Assembly (NCBI GenBank): GCA_030824585.1
Contig: JAVBXM010000256.1
Coordinates: forward strand, 1-34,525
Direction of reading: 5' to 3'
Source of the DNA: Phaeospirillum sp.
Lineage (GTDB): Bacteria; Pseudomonadota; Alphaproteobacteria; Rhodospirillales; Magnetospirillaceae
Length of the DNA: 34,525 nucleotides
Below, one piece after another: positions 23,869 through 33,741 of the stretch (position 1 is its first letter; every line of letters begins with the position of its first letter). A program made the position numbers and the translations under genes. The notes under the pieces were generated by a model. That model had not been told where the DNA came from, ran no database searches, and was given only the letters and a program-made list of their open reading frames with translations.

Positions 23869-26352
23869 TCACACCTGCCCGATGGGCGGCAGGGTGACGG
23901 AGAAGCGCGAGCCTTCGCCGGGGGTGGAGTCCACCCAGATGCGGCCGCCGTGATGCTCGACGATCTTCTTGCAGACGGCGAGGCCGATGCCGGTGCCCTC
24001 GAACTCGCCGCGCCGGTGCAGGCGCTGGAAGATCAGGAAGACGCGCTCGTAGTACTTGGGGTCGATGCCGATGCCGTTGTCGGCGACGGTGATGATCCAT
24101 TCCTTGCCGGTATTCTCGGCCTCGATGGCGATCACCGGCTTGCGCTCGGGATCGCGGTACTTGATGGCGTTGCCGATCAGGTTCTGGAACAGCCGCATCA
24201 GCTCCTCGCCGTCGCCCAGCACGGTGGGCAGGACCTCGGGCGGCGTGGCGATCTCGGTGCCGCTTTCCTCGATCTTCAGCGACAGGGCGCGCAACGCCCG
24301 CTCCACCACCGGGCCCAGCGCCACCGGCAGCATGGGCCGGGTGATGCGGCCGATGCGGGAATACTCCAGCAGGTCGAGGATCAGGCGGTCCATGCGCGAC
24401 GCGCCGTCCTTGGCGAAGGCGATGAACTCGCGGGCGTCGTCGTCCAGCTTGTCGTTGTAGCGCCGGGCCAGCAGGTCCACATAGGACGAGACCATGCGCA
24501 GCGGTTCGCGCAGGTCGTGGCTGGCCACATAGGCGAACTGCTCCAGCTCGGTGTTGGAGCGCTCCAGTTCCTCGGCCTTGTCGCGCAGTTCCTGCTCGGC
24601 GCGGCGCTGGTCGGTGATGTCCTTGATGGTGCCGACCATGCGGATGGGGCGGCCGTCGCCGCCATGCTCGATCTTGCCCAGGCCGGCGACCCAGCGCTGG
24701 GCGCCGTCGCTGCGGCGGACGATGGCGTAGGACCTGTCGAAATCGTGGGCTCCGGCCTGGATTTCACCCAGATAGGCGGCCATTTCCGCCCTCATGGCCG
24801 GGACCACCAGATCGAGCCAGCCCTGGCCGCTGCGCGGATAGTCGGGACCGATGCCGAAGATTTCGTCGAGGATGGGCGACGAGCGCCAGCGATCGGCCCG
24901 CATGTCGTAGTCGTAATAGCCGAGATTGGCGACGCTCTGGACCTCGAGCAGCAGGGCCTGATGCTCGCGGATGGCGGTCTCGGCCAGCTTCTTTTCGGTG
25001 ATGTCCTGGACGGTTCCCAGAATCTCCTGCGCCTCGCCCAAGGCCGAACTGGTGAGTTGGGCCCGGGCGGTCACCCACTTGACCTCGCCGCTGCCGGCGA
25101 CGATGCGATGCTCGACCTCGAAGGCCCCCTTGTCCTTCATGAGGGCGGACAGCGCGTCGCGGACCCGGGCGCGGTCGTCGGGGTGGATCATGTCCATCAC
25201 CACGGAAAAGGTGATGGGGATGGTGGGGGCGAGCCCGAAAATGCGGTAGGTCTCCTCCGACCAGCGGACCTTGTCGGTGGGAACCTCCACCTGCCACGAG
25301 CCGATATGGGCGACGCTCTGGGCGCGGCTGAGGGTGGCCTCGCTGGTCTTGAGCTCGGCGCGGGCGGCCACCTCGGTGTGGTAGCGGCGCAGCAGCATGA
25401 CGAACAGGCCGGACAGGGACAGGATGCCCACGCCCACCATGGCGGCCATGCGGACGGTCTGGTGGCGCCAGTCGCCCAGGATGGTCTCCACCGGAATGGC
25501 GGCGATGAGCACGAGGCCATAGCGGTCCAGCCGCCGGAAGGCGGTGACGCGGCTCACGCCGTCCAGGGGCGAGGTGGTGATGGCGGTGGCCTTGGGCTGG
25601 CCCTCGGCGATGGCGGGAAAGGCCTTGGCATTGTCCACCTTCGAGCCCACCGCGCCGTCCCGGTGAGGCTGGCGGGCCAGGATGACGCCGTCGCTGCGCT
25701 GCAGGTTGACGATGGCCCCGTCGCCCAGGCCCAGGGTCAGGAAGAAGGCCTGGAAGGCGTCGGCCTTGAGGGTGGCGCCCACCACTCCGGCGAAGCTGCC
25801 GTCCGGATTGGCCAGGCGGCGGCTGATGATGATCACCTGGTTGCCGGTGACCGCGCCGATGACGGGCGAGCTGACCTGGGGGTCGTTGGTGGGGTCGTCC
25901 CGGTGGAACTTGAAATAGCCGCGCTCGGCGATGGAGATCGGCCGGAACGGGAAGCTCTGGCCATGCAGGCGGATGACGCCCGCCTGATCGACCATGTACA
26001 GGGTCGGGACCGCCGACAGCGCCTCGGCGTAGTCGTAGAGGGTCTGCCAGACCTTGCGGTCGCCGGACAAGGCATCCCAGTCGCCGATATTGCGGTACTG
26101 GGTGCGGGCCGCCTGCAGCGCGGTGTCGGCGCCTTCGATGGTGCGCAGCACCTGCTCGGCGGCGAGGTCGGCCATGGACTGGGTGCGGAATTCCGCCTGC
26201 GTCATGAAGGTGTCGCGGTCGTGCAGGACGATGCTGGCCGTCCAGGTGATGACCACGACCATGGCCACGCCCCATAGAAGCAGCGGCCACCATTTAAGGG
26301 TTGTGGCGGCGGCGGCGCGGCTGCTGCTGGTGGAGGGCAATGTCATGACCAT
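23869..26352 (-). CDS. Cache-PAS-PAS sensor histidine kinase
   Basis: An 827-aa membrane sensor. Helix 1 (about residues 20-43) and helix 2 (about 300-322) enclose a roughly 250-residue periplasmic domain of double-Cache type (RTIEGADTALQAAR, LYMVDQAGVIRLHG, ISIAERGYFKFHRDDP, GAVTGNQVIIISRRL). Two cytoplasmic PAS/PAC domains follow (about 338-455 and 460-585), then a HisKA helix with phospho-acceptor His near 612 (AYVASHDLREPLRMV) and an intact ATPase domain: NLIGNAIKYRDP, DNGIGIDPKYYERVFLIFQR, GTGIGLAVCKKIVEHHGG. No receiver domain or adjacent response regulator is seen, so it is an orphan. The signal is probably a small external molecule. Confidence 0.93.
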   Translation of the reverse strand: MVMTLPSTSSSRAAAATTLKWWPLLLWGVAMVVVITWTASIVLHDRDTFMTQAEFRTQSMADLAAEQVLRTIEGADTALQAARTQYRNIGDWDALSGDRKVWQTLYDYAEALSAVPTLYMVDQAGVIRLHGQSFPFRPISIAERGYFKFHRDDPTNDPQVSSPVIGAVTGNQVIIISRRLANPDGSFAGVVGATLKADAFQAFFLTLGLGDGAIVNLQRSDGVILARQPHRDGAVGSKVDNAKAFPAIAEGQPKATAITTSPLDGVSRVTAFRRLDRYGLVLIAAIPVETILGDWRHQTVRMAAMVGVGILSLSGLFVMLLRRYHTEVAARAELKTSEATLSRAQSVAHIGSWQVEVPTDKVRWSEETYRIFGLAPTIPITFSVVMDMIHPDDRARVRDALSALMKDKGAFEVEHRIVAGSGEVKWVTARAQLTSSALGEAQEILGTVQDITEKKLAETAIREHQALLLEVQSVANLGYYDYDMRADRWRSSPILDEIFGIGPDYPRSGQGWLDLVVPAMRAEMAAYLGEIQAGAHDFDRSYAIVRRSDGAQRWVAGLGKIEHGGDGRPIRMVGTIKDITDQRRAEQELRDKAEELERSNTELEQFAYVASHDLREPLRMVSSYVDLLARRYNDKLDDDAREFIAFAKDGASRMDRLILDLLEYSRIGRITRPMLPVALGPVVERALRALSLKIEESGTEIATPPEVLPTVLGDGEELMRLFQNLIGNAIKYRDPERKPVIAIEAENTGKEWIITVADNGIGIDPKYYERVFLIFQRLHRRGEFEGTGIGLAVCKKIVEHHGGRIWVDSTPGEGSRFSVTLPPIGQV

Positions 26353-26454
26353 CGGGATGTCTATCCTAAACGATGGTATAAAAGGCGTCGAAGCGCGTAA
26401 AGCGGATAGATGAAATCTCTTGGGGCGGAATGCAATTAGATTGGGTCACAATTC

Positions 26455-26485
26455 AAAAGAAAAGGACCCCACCGGGGTGGAGTCC
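26455..26485 (-). terminator. Intrinsic terminator of argG
   Basis: On the minus strand a 10-bp stem with one C-A mismatch (GGACTCCACC paired with GGTGGGGTCC) is followed by TTTTCTTTT. It lies about 30 bases past the argG stop. The rest of the gap up to 26352 holds a possible promoter for the histidine kinase (TTTTATACC on the minus strand, 26375-26383). Confidence 0.85.
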
Positions 26486-26516
26486 CTTCCAGTTCAACTG
26501 ATGTGCGGACAAATAC

Positions 26517-27731
<1,215 letters not shown>

Positions 27732-28126
27732 GGCAAACGCCTTTCCGTGATGGGGAGGGATTTGGCGGCGCAGTATAGGCATTGGGGCGCCCGAGGCAAG
27801 GAGAGTCGTGGCCGGCGGGGATGCGGCATCAGGCAACCTGTAATTGCGATTCATTTATATGAAAACCGTAAATGAAGCGGCACGTAGAAAATAAAATCTT
27901 AATACGGGATATGGCGGCGGGGATATGGGAGTGGGAACATTGCTCCGCCAATGGTTTGGGAAATCCCCCGCAGCACGGAATGGCGATCGTAAAATGCGAT
28001 ATAGGCATCCTATAGTTCGTAACAAAATGCGCATTACAAACTATAAGGGCATAATGTACGGTGTTGTCTGCAATCAATGAGAGTCAGATTGCCGATCGCT
28101 ACCAACCCATGGAACAGGGGGAAGAG
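27732..28126. other. 395-bp AT-rich intergenic region with two inverted repeats
   Basis: No gene. Next to argG lies its promoter. From about 27832 to 28080 the base composition is markedly AT-richer than any other stretch in the window. IR1: TTCATTTA (27850-27857) and TAAATGAA (27869-27876), perfect, 11-base spacer. IR2: TATAGTTCGTAA (28011-28022) and TTACAAACTATA (28034-28045), 11 of 12 matching, also 11-base spacer, with AATGCGCATT (28026-28035) nested. CATAAT (28050-28055) is a good -10 for the gene at 28127. Confidence 0.6.
27772..27799 (-). promoter_or_regulatory. Predicted sigma70 promoter of argG
   Basis: On the minus strand TTGCCT (-35, 27794-27799) and TATACT (-10, 27772-27777) are 16 bases apart; the leader would be about 35 bases. 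No ARG box palindrome was evident. Confidence 0.6.
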
Positions 28127-28513
28127 ATGTCCGTTGGAACTTTTATCGTCACCTATGAAGGCACCAGCGCTCCGGCCGGTGGTTACGCCTTGAATCTCAA
28201 CCTGGTCGTCGACGTGGCCCATGCCAAGGCCGCCGGCCTGGCCGGCGTCTTCCAGGCCACCAATCCGCCGCTGGACGTCAAGCTGCCGGTGAACGGCTCG
28301 GTCACCGACATGACGGTGATGCCGAAGAACACCCACCATCTGGTCGTGCTGCAGAGCTCGGACAAGCTGATGGGCCGTCACATCGAGGTGCGGCTGGTGA
28401 CCACCGACGACTGGCAGACCGGCACCGCCAATGTCACCCTGTTCACCGATACCGAGCGGGGGGTCATCCACTTCACCACCGACGTCAAGGCGGTGAAGGG
28501 CGAGCAGGCCTAG
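28127..28513 (+). CDS. Conserved hypothetical protein, possibly DUF1842-like
   Basis: A 128-aa soluble protein with no signal peptide or membrane helix. It begins MSVGTFIVTYEGTSAPAGG and is dominated by alternating beta-prone segments (YALNLNLVVDV, HHLVVLQSS, HIEVRLVTTDDW, ANVTLFTD). The stretch QATNPPLDVKLPVNG is what I associate, from memory and tentatively, with the DUF1842 family of uncharacterised proteins. GGGGGAAG precedes the ATG. It is a single gene behind a long AT-rich control region with two inverted repeats and faces rlmN across a GC hairpin. Function unknown. Confidence 0.75.
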   Translation: MSVGTFIVTYEGTSAPAGGYALNLNLVVDVAHAKAAGLAGVFQATNPPLDVKLPVNGSVTDMTVMPKNTHHLVVLQSSDKLMGRHIEVRLVTTDDWQTGTANVTLFTDTERGVIHFTTDVKAVKGEQA

Positions 28514-28529
28514 CGACCCACGGGCGTTT

Positions 28530-28553
28530 CCGCCCCGCTTCGCGGCGGGGCGG
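28530..28553. terminator. Hairpin between the convergent 128-aa gene and rlmN
   Basis: CCGCCCCGC pairs with GCGGGGCGG over 9 bp around TTCGCG. It sits 17 bases after the upstream stop and 7 bases from the rlmN stop, so it can serve both directions, though no U-run follows on either side. Confidence 0.5.
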
Positions 28554-28559
28554 GGATGC

Positions 28560-29702
28560 CTAGGCCCCGACCTTGTGATGCCCGTCCTCGATGCCCTGGG
28601 CAGCCCGGGCCTTGGCCAGGCCGGCCCGCTCCCGCTGGCTTTCCGAGCGCAACTGGCCGCAGGCGGCCAGGATGTCGCGGCCGCGCGGCATGCGGATGGG
28701 GGCGGAATAGCCGGCATCTTGCAAGATGTCCGAGAACGCCTTGGTGGTCCGGATGTCCGGCGTCTCGAACTCCGAGCCCGGCCAGGGATTGAACGGGATC
28801 AGGTTGAACTTGGCCGGCAGCCCCTTGACCAGCTTCAGCAGGGCGCGGGCGTCGGCGGGGGAATCGTTGACCCCCTTCAGCATGATGTATTCGAAGGTGA
28901 TGCGCCTGGCGTTGGAGGCGCCGGGATACTCGCGGCAGGCCCGCATCAGCTCGGCCAGGGGATATTTCTTGTTGATGGGCATGATGCGGTCGCGGACCTC
29001 GTCGGTCACCGCGTGCAGCGAGATGGCGAGGTTGACCCCCAGCCGCTCGCCGCATTCCTTCATCATGGGCACCACGCCCGAGGTCGACAGCGTGATGCGG
29101 CGCCGCGAGATGCCGATGCCCTCGCCATCCATGGCGATTTCCAGGGCGGTGGCGACGTTCTCGAAATTATAGAGCGGCTCGCCCATGCCCATGACCACGA
29201 TGTTGGACAGCCGGCGCCCGCCATCGTCGGGAGTGGGCCACTCGCCATAGGAATCGCGCGCCACCATGAACTGGCCGACGATCTCGGCGGCCCCCAGGTT
29301 GCGCACCAGCAACTGGGTGCCGGTGTGGCAGAAGCGGCAGGTCAGCGTGCAGCCCACCTGGGTGGAGATGCACACCGCGCCGCGCTCCTCGTCGGCATCG
29401 GGGATGTAGACGGTTTCCGCCTCGTTGCCGTCGTCGAATTTCAGCAGCCACTTGCGGGTGGTGTCGGTGGAGGTCAGTTCCTTGGTCACCACGGGGCGGC
29501 GCACCACGTAGCGCTCGGCCAGGGCACCCTGCATGGTCTTGGAGATGGAGGTCATCTTGGCGAAATCGGTTTCGCCGCGATTGTACATCCAGTGCCACAG
29601 CTGCTTGGCGCGGAACGGCTTCTCGCCGACGGTGGCCATCTCGGCGATCAACTGGTCGCGCGACAGGCCGATCAGGTTGGTTTTGGTGGTGGTGTCGTTC
29701 AT
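28560..29702 (-). CDS. rlmN: Dual-specificity 23S rRNA (A2503-C2) / tRNA (A37-C2) methyltransferase
   Basis: A 380-aa radical-SAM methyltransferase making 2-methyladenosine in 23S rRNA and some tRNAs. The [4Fe-4S] cluster ligands are Cys118, Cys122 and Cys125 in [13 protein letters not shown]; the methyl-carrying cysteine pair of the RlmN mechanism is matched by Cys111 (AVCISTQ) and the Cys in ILAACGQL near the C-terminus. [29 protein letters not shown] and [20 protein letters not shown] are strong family blocks. The ATG at 29702 (MNDTTTKTN) lacks a good ribosome site but upstream codons look non-coding. It diverges from tetR. Confidence 0.97.
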   Translation of the reverse strand: MNDTTTKTNLIGLSRDQLIAEMATVGEKPFRAKQLWHWMYNRGETDFAKMTSISKTMQGALAERYVVRRPVVTKELTSTDTTRKWLLKFDDGNEAETVYIPDADEERGAVCISTQVGCTLTCRFCHTGTQLLVRNLGAAEIVGQFMVARDSYGEWPTPDDGGRRLSNIVVMGMGEPLYNFENVATALEIAMDGEGIGISRRRITLSTSGVVPMMKECGERLGVNLAISLHAVTDEVRDRIMPINKKYPLAELMRACREYPGASNARRITFEYIMLKGVNDSPADARALLKLVKGLPAKFNLIPFNPWPGSEFETPDIRTTKAFSDILQDAGYSAPIRMPRGRDILAACGQLRSESQRERAGLAKARAAQGIEDGHHKVGA

Positions 29703-29797
29703 GGAGGCAACACATAAGGATGACGGAGCCGTTACGCAATGGCGGCGTGCGCACAGGAGTGTTGTGGAGCGGGTGGCCGGGCTGTCATCATGCTTAC

Positions 29798-29809
29798 CCA
29801 ACCGGTTGG
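29798..29809. promoter_or_regulatory. Palindromic operator before the TetR regulator
   Basis: CCAACCGGTTGG is a perfect palindrome whose flanks (AC.. and ..TCTA) extend it partly. It lies 18 bases before the tetR start. Sites of the form ACCNNNCGGTTGGT are common for TetR proteins that repress themselves. It differs completely from the emrAB operator. Confidence 0.65.
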
Positions 29810-29827
29810 TCTAACAAGGGGACTTCC

Positions 29828-30406
29828 ATGGCTCCTCCCTCTCGCCGCGATGATCTGGTCGAGGCGGCGCTTCGCCTGTTCCTGCAGGACGGCTTCCATG
29901 CCACCGGCATCGCGGCCATCCTCGACGTGGCCGGATTGACCAAGATGACCCTTTATCACCACTTCAAGTCCAAGGAGGATTTGATCGTCGCCGCGCTGGA
30001 ACTGCGCGACCAGCGGTTCCGCGACTGGCTGTTCGGACGCATGCAGGCCATGGGCGGCACCCCCCGCTCCCAGGTGCTGAACATGTTCGACGTCCTGGGC
30101 GAGTGGTTCCGGGGCGAGGCGGTGATCGGCGGCGACGGTCCGGAAGTCTTTCGCGGCTGTCCCTTCGTCAAGGCCGCGGCGGAATATGCCGAGCAGGGCG
30201 ATCCCATTCACCGGGTGGCCGGCGACCACAAGCGCCGCATCGTCGAGACCCTGGGCGAGATGTGCCACAGGGCCGAACTGCCCGAGCCGGAGCGTCTGGC
30301 CCGGCGCCTGGTCCTGCTCAAGGAAGGCGCCATCGCCGACGCCACCATCGCCGGCGACGCCCAGGCCGCCGCCGAAGCCAAGATGATGGCGGTGCGGATG
30401 CTGTAG
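29828..30406 (+). CDS. TetR/AcrR-family transcriptional regulator
   Basis: A 192-aa repressor. The N-terminal helix-turn-helix is RRDDLVEAALRLFLQDGF, then TGIAAILDVAGLTKMTLYHHFKSKEDLI in two pieces (residues about 5-50). The C-terminal ligand and dimer domain has GCPFVKAAAEYAEQGDPIH and RLVLLKEGAIADATIAGD, features I associate with TetR proteins of the YcnC/TetR_C_33-like group. AAGGGG lies 7 bases before the ATG and a palindromic operator sits in its leader, so autoregulation is likely. No transporter or enzyme gene is adjacent apart from divergent rlmN, so the target is unclear. Confidence 0.92.
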   Translation: MAPPSRRDDLVEAALRLFLQDGFHATGIAAILDVAGLTKMTLYHHFKSKEDLIVAALELRDQRFRDWLFGRMQAMGGTPRSQVLNMFDVLGEWFRGEAVIGGDGPEVFRGCPFVKAAAEYAEQGDPIHRVAGDHKRRIVETLGEMCHRAELPEPERLARRLVLLKEGAIADATIAGDAQAAAEAKMMAVRML

Positions 30407-30830
30407 GCCCCCGGCTCCGGCTGTCGTTCCGGGCCGAGGCCCCTCGATGCCGCTTGGGATGCTATCTCAGAAGGCGGACGAATATCCGTCCAGACAAACC
30501 GAAGCCCCGCCGGAGACATCGTGTTCCGCGCGGGGCTTATGGTTTGGGGACCCACAGGTCCTATATATTCGGCATAGTGGCCGATAAGAGTTCGGTTTGT
30601 ATTGTGCAAGTACCTGATGCCACTATATCGGCACCTCAAACTCGACCCGGTGGCGTCATGCTGTCAACATCCTCCTGTCCGGTGTTGTCTCTGCCTCGGG
30701 TGAGGCGGCGAGTGCATCGGATATTGCGGTGACAACCTTCCAATCCCGGTACGCCTCCCTCTTTGTTACAGGTTAATTATCGCCAACCTGGGGCTAATTG
30801 TCAAGGAATTGCCCCTCAGCCATGGCAAGC

Positions 30831-30856
30831 AAAAGGGCGCTCCCGCGGGAGCGCCC
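30831..30856 (-). terminator. Intrinsic terminator downstream of clpA
   Basis: GGGCGCTCCC-GC-GGGAGCGCCC (30835-30856) is a 22-base perfect palindrome, followed on the minus strand by TTTTGCTT. It lies about 57 bases past the clpA stop. Confidence 0.75.
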
Positions 30857-30883
30857 TGGTTGTAACTGCGATGGTTGTCGCGG

Positions 30884-30912
30884 AGCGGTATGCGGAAAAT
30901 CCGCATGCCGCT
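30884..30912 (-). other. Hairpin immediately after the clpA stop
   Basis: AGCGGTATGCGGA pairs with TCCGCATGCCGCT over 13 positions with one T-G pair and an AAA loop. It abuts the clpA stop codon on the minus strand and has no U-run; it may protect the mRNA 3' end or be a palindromic repeat. Confidence 0.5.
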
Positions 30913-33207
30913 CTATTCCACCAGTTCGGGGACCTTGTCCGCCTTGGGAGCGGCGGCCAGGAACTCGAAGGCCAGCTTGTTGTCGTCGTCCACTCGGATG
31001 CGGACGATTCCGCCCTTGGACAGGCGGCCGAACAGCAGCTCCTCGGCCAGGGGCTTCTTGATGTGCTCCTGGATGACGCGGGCCAGGGGCCGCGCGCCGA
31101 ACGAGCGGTCGTAGCCCTTCTTGGCCAGCCAGGCACGGGCCGCGTCGGTCAGTTCGATGGCCACGTCGCGGTCGCCCAACTGGGTTTCCAGCTGCATGAC
31201 GAACTTGTCCACCACCTGGGCGACCACCTCGGGGGTCAGGTTGGCGAAGGCGATGGTGGAGTCCAGGCGGTTGCGGAATTCCGGGCTGAACATGCGGTTG
31301 ATGGCATCGGAATCGTCGCCCTCCCGTGATTCCCGGCCGAAGCCGATGGCCGCCTTGGCCAGGTCGGCGGCGCCGGCATTGGTGGTCATGATCAGGATCA
31401 CGTTGCGGAAGTCCACGGTCTTGCCGTTGTGGTCGGTCAGCCGCCCGTGGTCCATGACCTGGAGCAGGATGTTGAACAGGTCGGGATGGGCCTTCTCGAT
31501 CTCGTCGAGCAGCAGCACCGAGTGGGGATGCTGGTCGATGGCGTCGGTCAAGAGGCCGCCCTGGTCGAAGCCCACATAGCCGGGCGGCGCGCCGATCAGC
31601 CGCGACACCGAGTGGCGCTCCATGTATTCGCTCATGTCGAAGCGGGTCAGCTCGATGCCCATGATCTTGGCGAGCTGGCGGGCCACCTCGGTCTTGCCGA
31701 CGCCGGTGGGGCCGGAGAACAGGTAGCAGCCGATGGGCTTCTCCGGCTCGCGCAGGCCGGCGCGGGCCAGCTTGATGGCGGACGACAGGGCCTCGATGGC
31801 CTTGTCCTGGCCGAACACCAGGGTCTTGAGGTCGCGCTCGAGATTCCGGAGCGCCTCCATGTCGTTGGTGGACACGCTCTTGGGAGGGATGCGGGCGATC
31901 TTGGCGACGATCTCCTCCACGTCCTTGACGGTGACCGTCTTGCGCCGCTTGGATTCGGGCAGCAGCATGCGGGACGCGCCCACCTCGTCGATGACGTCGA
32001 TGGCCTTGTCGGGCAGCTTGCGGTCGGTGATGTACTTGGCCGACAGTTCCACCGCCGCCTTGATGGCCTCGGCGGTGTAGCGGACCTTGTGGTGGCTTTC
32101 GTAATAGGTCTTGATGCCGTTCAGGATCTTGATGGTATCGCTGATGGACGGCTCGTTGACGTCGATCTTCTGGAAGCGCCGCACCAGGGCGCGGTCCTTC
32201 TCGAAGTGATTGCGGAATTCCTTGTAGGTGGTCGAGCCGATGCAGCGCAGCGAGCCCGAGGCCAGGGCCGGCTTCAGCAGGTTGGACGCGTCCATGGAAC
32301 CGCCCGAGGTGGCGCCGGCGCCGATCACCGTGTGAATCTCGTCGATGAACATCACCGCGCCGTCATAGTTCTCCAGCTCGTTGACCACCGCCTTCAGGCG
32401 TTCCTCGAAATCGCCGCGATAGCGGGTGCCGGCCAGCAGCGAACCCATGTCCAGCGCGAAGATGGTGGCGTTCTTCAAGACGTCGGGCACCTCGCCGTTG
32501 ACGATGCGCCGGGCCAGCCCTTCGGCGATGGCGGTCTTGCCCACCCCGGGATCGCCCACGTAGAGCGGGTTGTTCTTGGACCGCCGGCAGAGAATCTGGA
32601 TGGTGCGGTCGATTTCCTCGTCGCGGCCGATCAGCGGGTCGATCTTGCCCTGGGCGGCCTTCTTGTTGAGGTTGATGCAATAGGCGTTGAGCGCCTCCTG
32701 CCCCTTCTTCACCACCTTGTCGGGGTTGGCTTCCTCGTCGGCGCCGTGGACGGTGCGGTTCTGGCCGCGGCCCGGCGCCTTGGCGACCCCGTGGCTGATG
32801 TAGTTGACGGCGTCGAGCCGCGTCATGTCCTGGTTCTGCAGGAAATAGACGGCATGGCTTTCCCGTTCCGAGAACAGGGCGACGATGACGTTGGCCCCGG
32901 TCACCTCTTCTCTGCCCGAGGACTGGACATGAATGGCGGCGCGCTGCACCACGCGCTGGAACCCGGCGGTGGGCTTGGGGTCGGTACCGCGAGGCGATAC
33001 CAGCTCCGACAGGTTGGTGTCGATGAATTCGCCCAGGTCCCGCTTCAGCTTGTCGATGTCGACGTTGCAGGCCCGCAGCACCGCCACGGCGTCCTGATCG
33101 TCGGTAAGGGACAGCAGAAGATGCTCGAGCGTCGCGTATTCGTGGCGACGCTCCGAGGCGTGAGACAAGGCACGGTGCAGGCTCTGCTCCAGGTTGCGCG
33201 ACAGCAT
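30913..33207 (-). CDS. clpA: ATP-dependent Clp protease ATPase subunit ClpA
   Basis: A 764-aa AAA+ unfoldase feeding substrates to ClpP. The N-domain (about 1-145, opening [14 protein letters not shown]) binds ClpS. Two ATPase modules follow: D1 Walker A GDPGVGKT (about 217-224) with Walker B VMFIDEIH, and D2 Walker A GPTGVGKT (about 498-505) with Walker [21 protein letters not shown] near residue 620 carries the IGF form of the ClpP-docking loop. There is no long middle coiled coil, which separates it from ClpB. It is preceded at 44 bases by clpS, its adaptor gene, as in most proteobacteria. Confidence 0.97.
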   Translation of the reverse strand: MLSRNLEQSLHRALSHASERRHEYATLEHLLLSLTDDQDAVAVLRACNVDIDKLKRDLGEFIDTNLSELVSPRGTDPKPTAGFQRVVQRAAIHVQSSGREEVTGANVIVALFSERESHAVYFLQNQDMTRLDAVNYISHGVAKAPGRGQNRTVHGADEEANPDKVVKKGQEALNAYCINLNKKAAQGKIDPLIGRDEEIDRTIQILCRRSKNNPLYVGDPGVGKTAIAEGLARRIVNGEVPDVLKNATIFALDMGSLLAGTRYRGDFEERLKAVVNELENYDGAVMFIDEIHTVIGAGATSGGSMDASNLLKPALASGSLRCIGSTTYKEFRNHFEKDRALVRRFQKIDVNEPSISDTIKILNGIKTYYESHHKVRYTAEAIKAAVELSAKYITDRKLPDKAIDVIDEVGASRMLLPESKRRKTVTVKDVEEIVAKIARIPPKSVSTNDMEALRNLERDLKTLVFGQDKAIEALSSAIKLARAGLREPEKPIGCYLFSGPTGVGKTEVARQLAKIMGIELTRFDMSEYMERHSVSRLIGAPPGYVGFDQGGLLTDAIDQHPHSVLLLDEIEKAHPDLFNILLQVMDHGRLTDHNGKTVDFRNVILIMTTNAGAADLAKAAIGFGRESREGDDSDAINRMFSPEFRNRLDSTIAFANLTPEVVAQVVDKFVMQLETQLGDRDVAIELTDAARAWLAKKGYDRSFGARPLARVIQEHIKKPLAEELLFGRLSKGGIVRIRVDDDNKLAFEFLAAAPKADKVPELVE

Positions 33208-33251
33208 AGGGGCCGATCCTTATCCAAGGGGAACGCGCCGCGACGGGCGGG

Positions 33252-33584
33252 CTATTCCTTTTCTATCGTACACTGCAGCGGATGCTGGTTCTGGCGCGCC
33301 AGGTCCATGACCTGGGTTACCTTGGTCTCCGCCACCTCATATGTGTAAACACCGCAAATCCCGACACCTCTGGTATGGACATGCAACATCACGCGGGTCG
33401 CGTCCTCGCGCGATTTGTTGAAAAACCGCTCAAGGACATGCACGACGAACTCCATGGGAGTGTAATCGTCGTTCAGCATCAGGACCTTGTACATGGACGG
33501 CTTCTTGGTCTTGGGGCGGGTCTTGATGACCACTCCCGTCTGACCGTCGTCGCCGTCGCGCTTGTCGTTACCGTTTTCGCTCAT
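33252..33584 (-). CDS. clpS: ClpS adaptor of the ClpAP protease
   Basis: A 110-aa adaptor that delivers N-end-rule substrates to ClpA. After an unstructured polar tail (residues 1-30) the core reads [20 protein letters not shown], with the [10 protein letters not shown] block that forms the N-degron pocket, then [24 protein letters not shown], which includes the pocket His. Two genes, clpS and clpA, form the unit. A -10-like TATGAT on the minus strand (33623-33628) may belong to its promoter; its -35 is poor. Confidence 0.96.
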   Translation of the reverse strand: MSENGNDKRDGDDGQTGVVIKTRPKTKKPSMYKVLMLNDDYTPMEFVVHVLERFFNKSREDATRVMLHVHTRGVGICGVYTYEVAETKVTQVMDLARQNQHPLQCTIEKE

Positions 33585-33687
33585 GCCTGTGTGCTTGGGC
33601 CTTGGTTGCTCTTTACACCCCTATCATATTGGGTGCGGACGCCCGGCGAAAAGGCCCCTTTTTCGGCATGGGGGGATTGCGGGCATG

Positions 33688-33716
33688 AAAAAGGCCCGGC
33701 GGTCGCCCGCCGGGCC
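33688..33716 (-). terminator. Intrinsic terminator of the phasin gene
   Basis: GGCCCGGCGG pairs with CCGCCGGGCC over 10 bp around TCGC, followed on the minus strand by TTTTT. It is about 25 bases past the phasin stop. Confidence 0.88.
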
Positions 33717-33741
33717 CCGATGGTCATGCTGATAAAGCGCG

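Larger units (their letters stand above)
30407..30912. other. 506-bp gene-free, hairpin-rich region between tetR and clpA
   Basis: No protein gene supported. At 30496-30545 a stepped hairpin combines AAACC/GGTTT, AAGCCCCGC/GCGGGGCTT (30502-30510 with 30530-30538) and CGGA/TCCG around a 10-base loop; it may terminate tetR. TCGGC-ATAGTG-GCCGA (30569-30584) follows, and ATAGTGGC (30574) is complementary to GCCACTAT (30619). The stretch 30650-30820 shows no structure I can name. The right end has the two hairpins listed separately for clpA. A non-coding RNA is possible but unproven. Confidence 0.5.

Noticed and set aside
29798-30406. The TetR regulator as the repressor of emrAB
   Set aside because: Its own leader palindrome CCAACCGGTTGG is unlike the emrAB operator with TGAAC/GTTCA half-sites, and the loci are 20 kb apart.
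30580-30587. GCCGATAA, identical to the -10 of flagellar sigma28 promoters
   Set aside because: No TAAA-type -35 lies 11 bases upstream and no motility gene follows; likely chance, and part of a local inverted repeat.
30208-30639. 143-codon minus-strand frame across the end of tetR and the non-coding stretch
   Set aside because: More than half is antisense to tetR and the remainder passes through a large hairpin; no ribosome site or family match.
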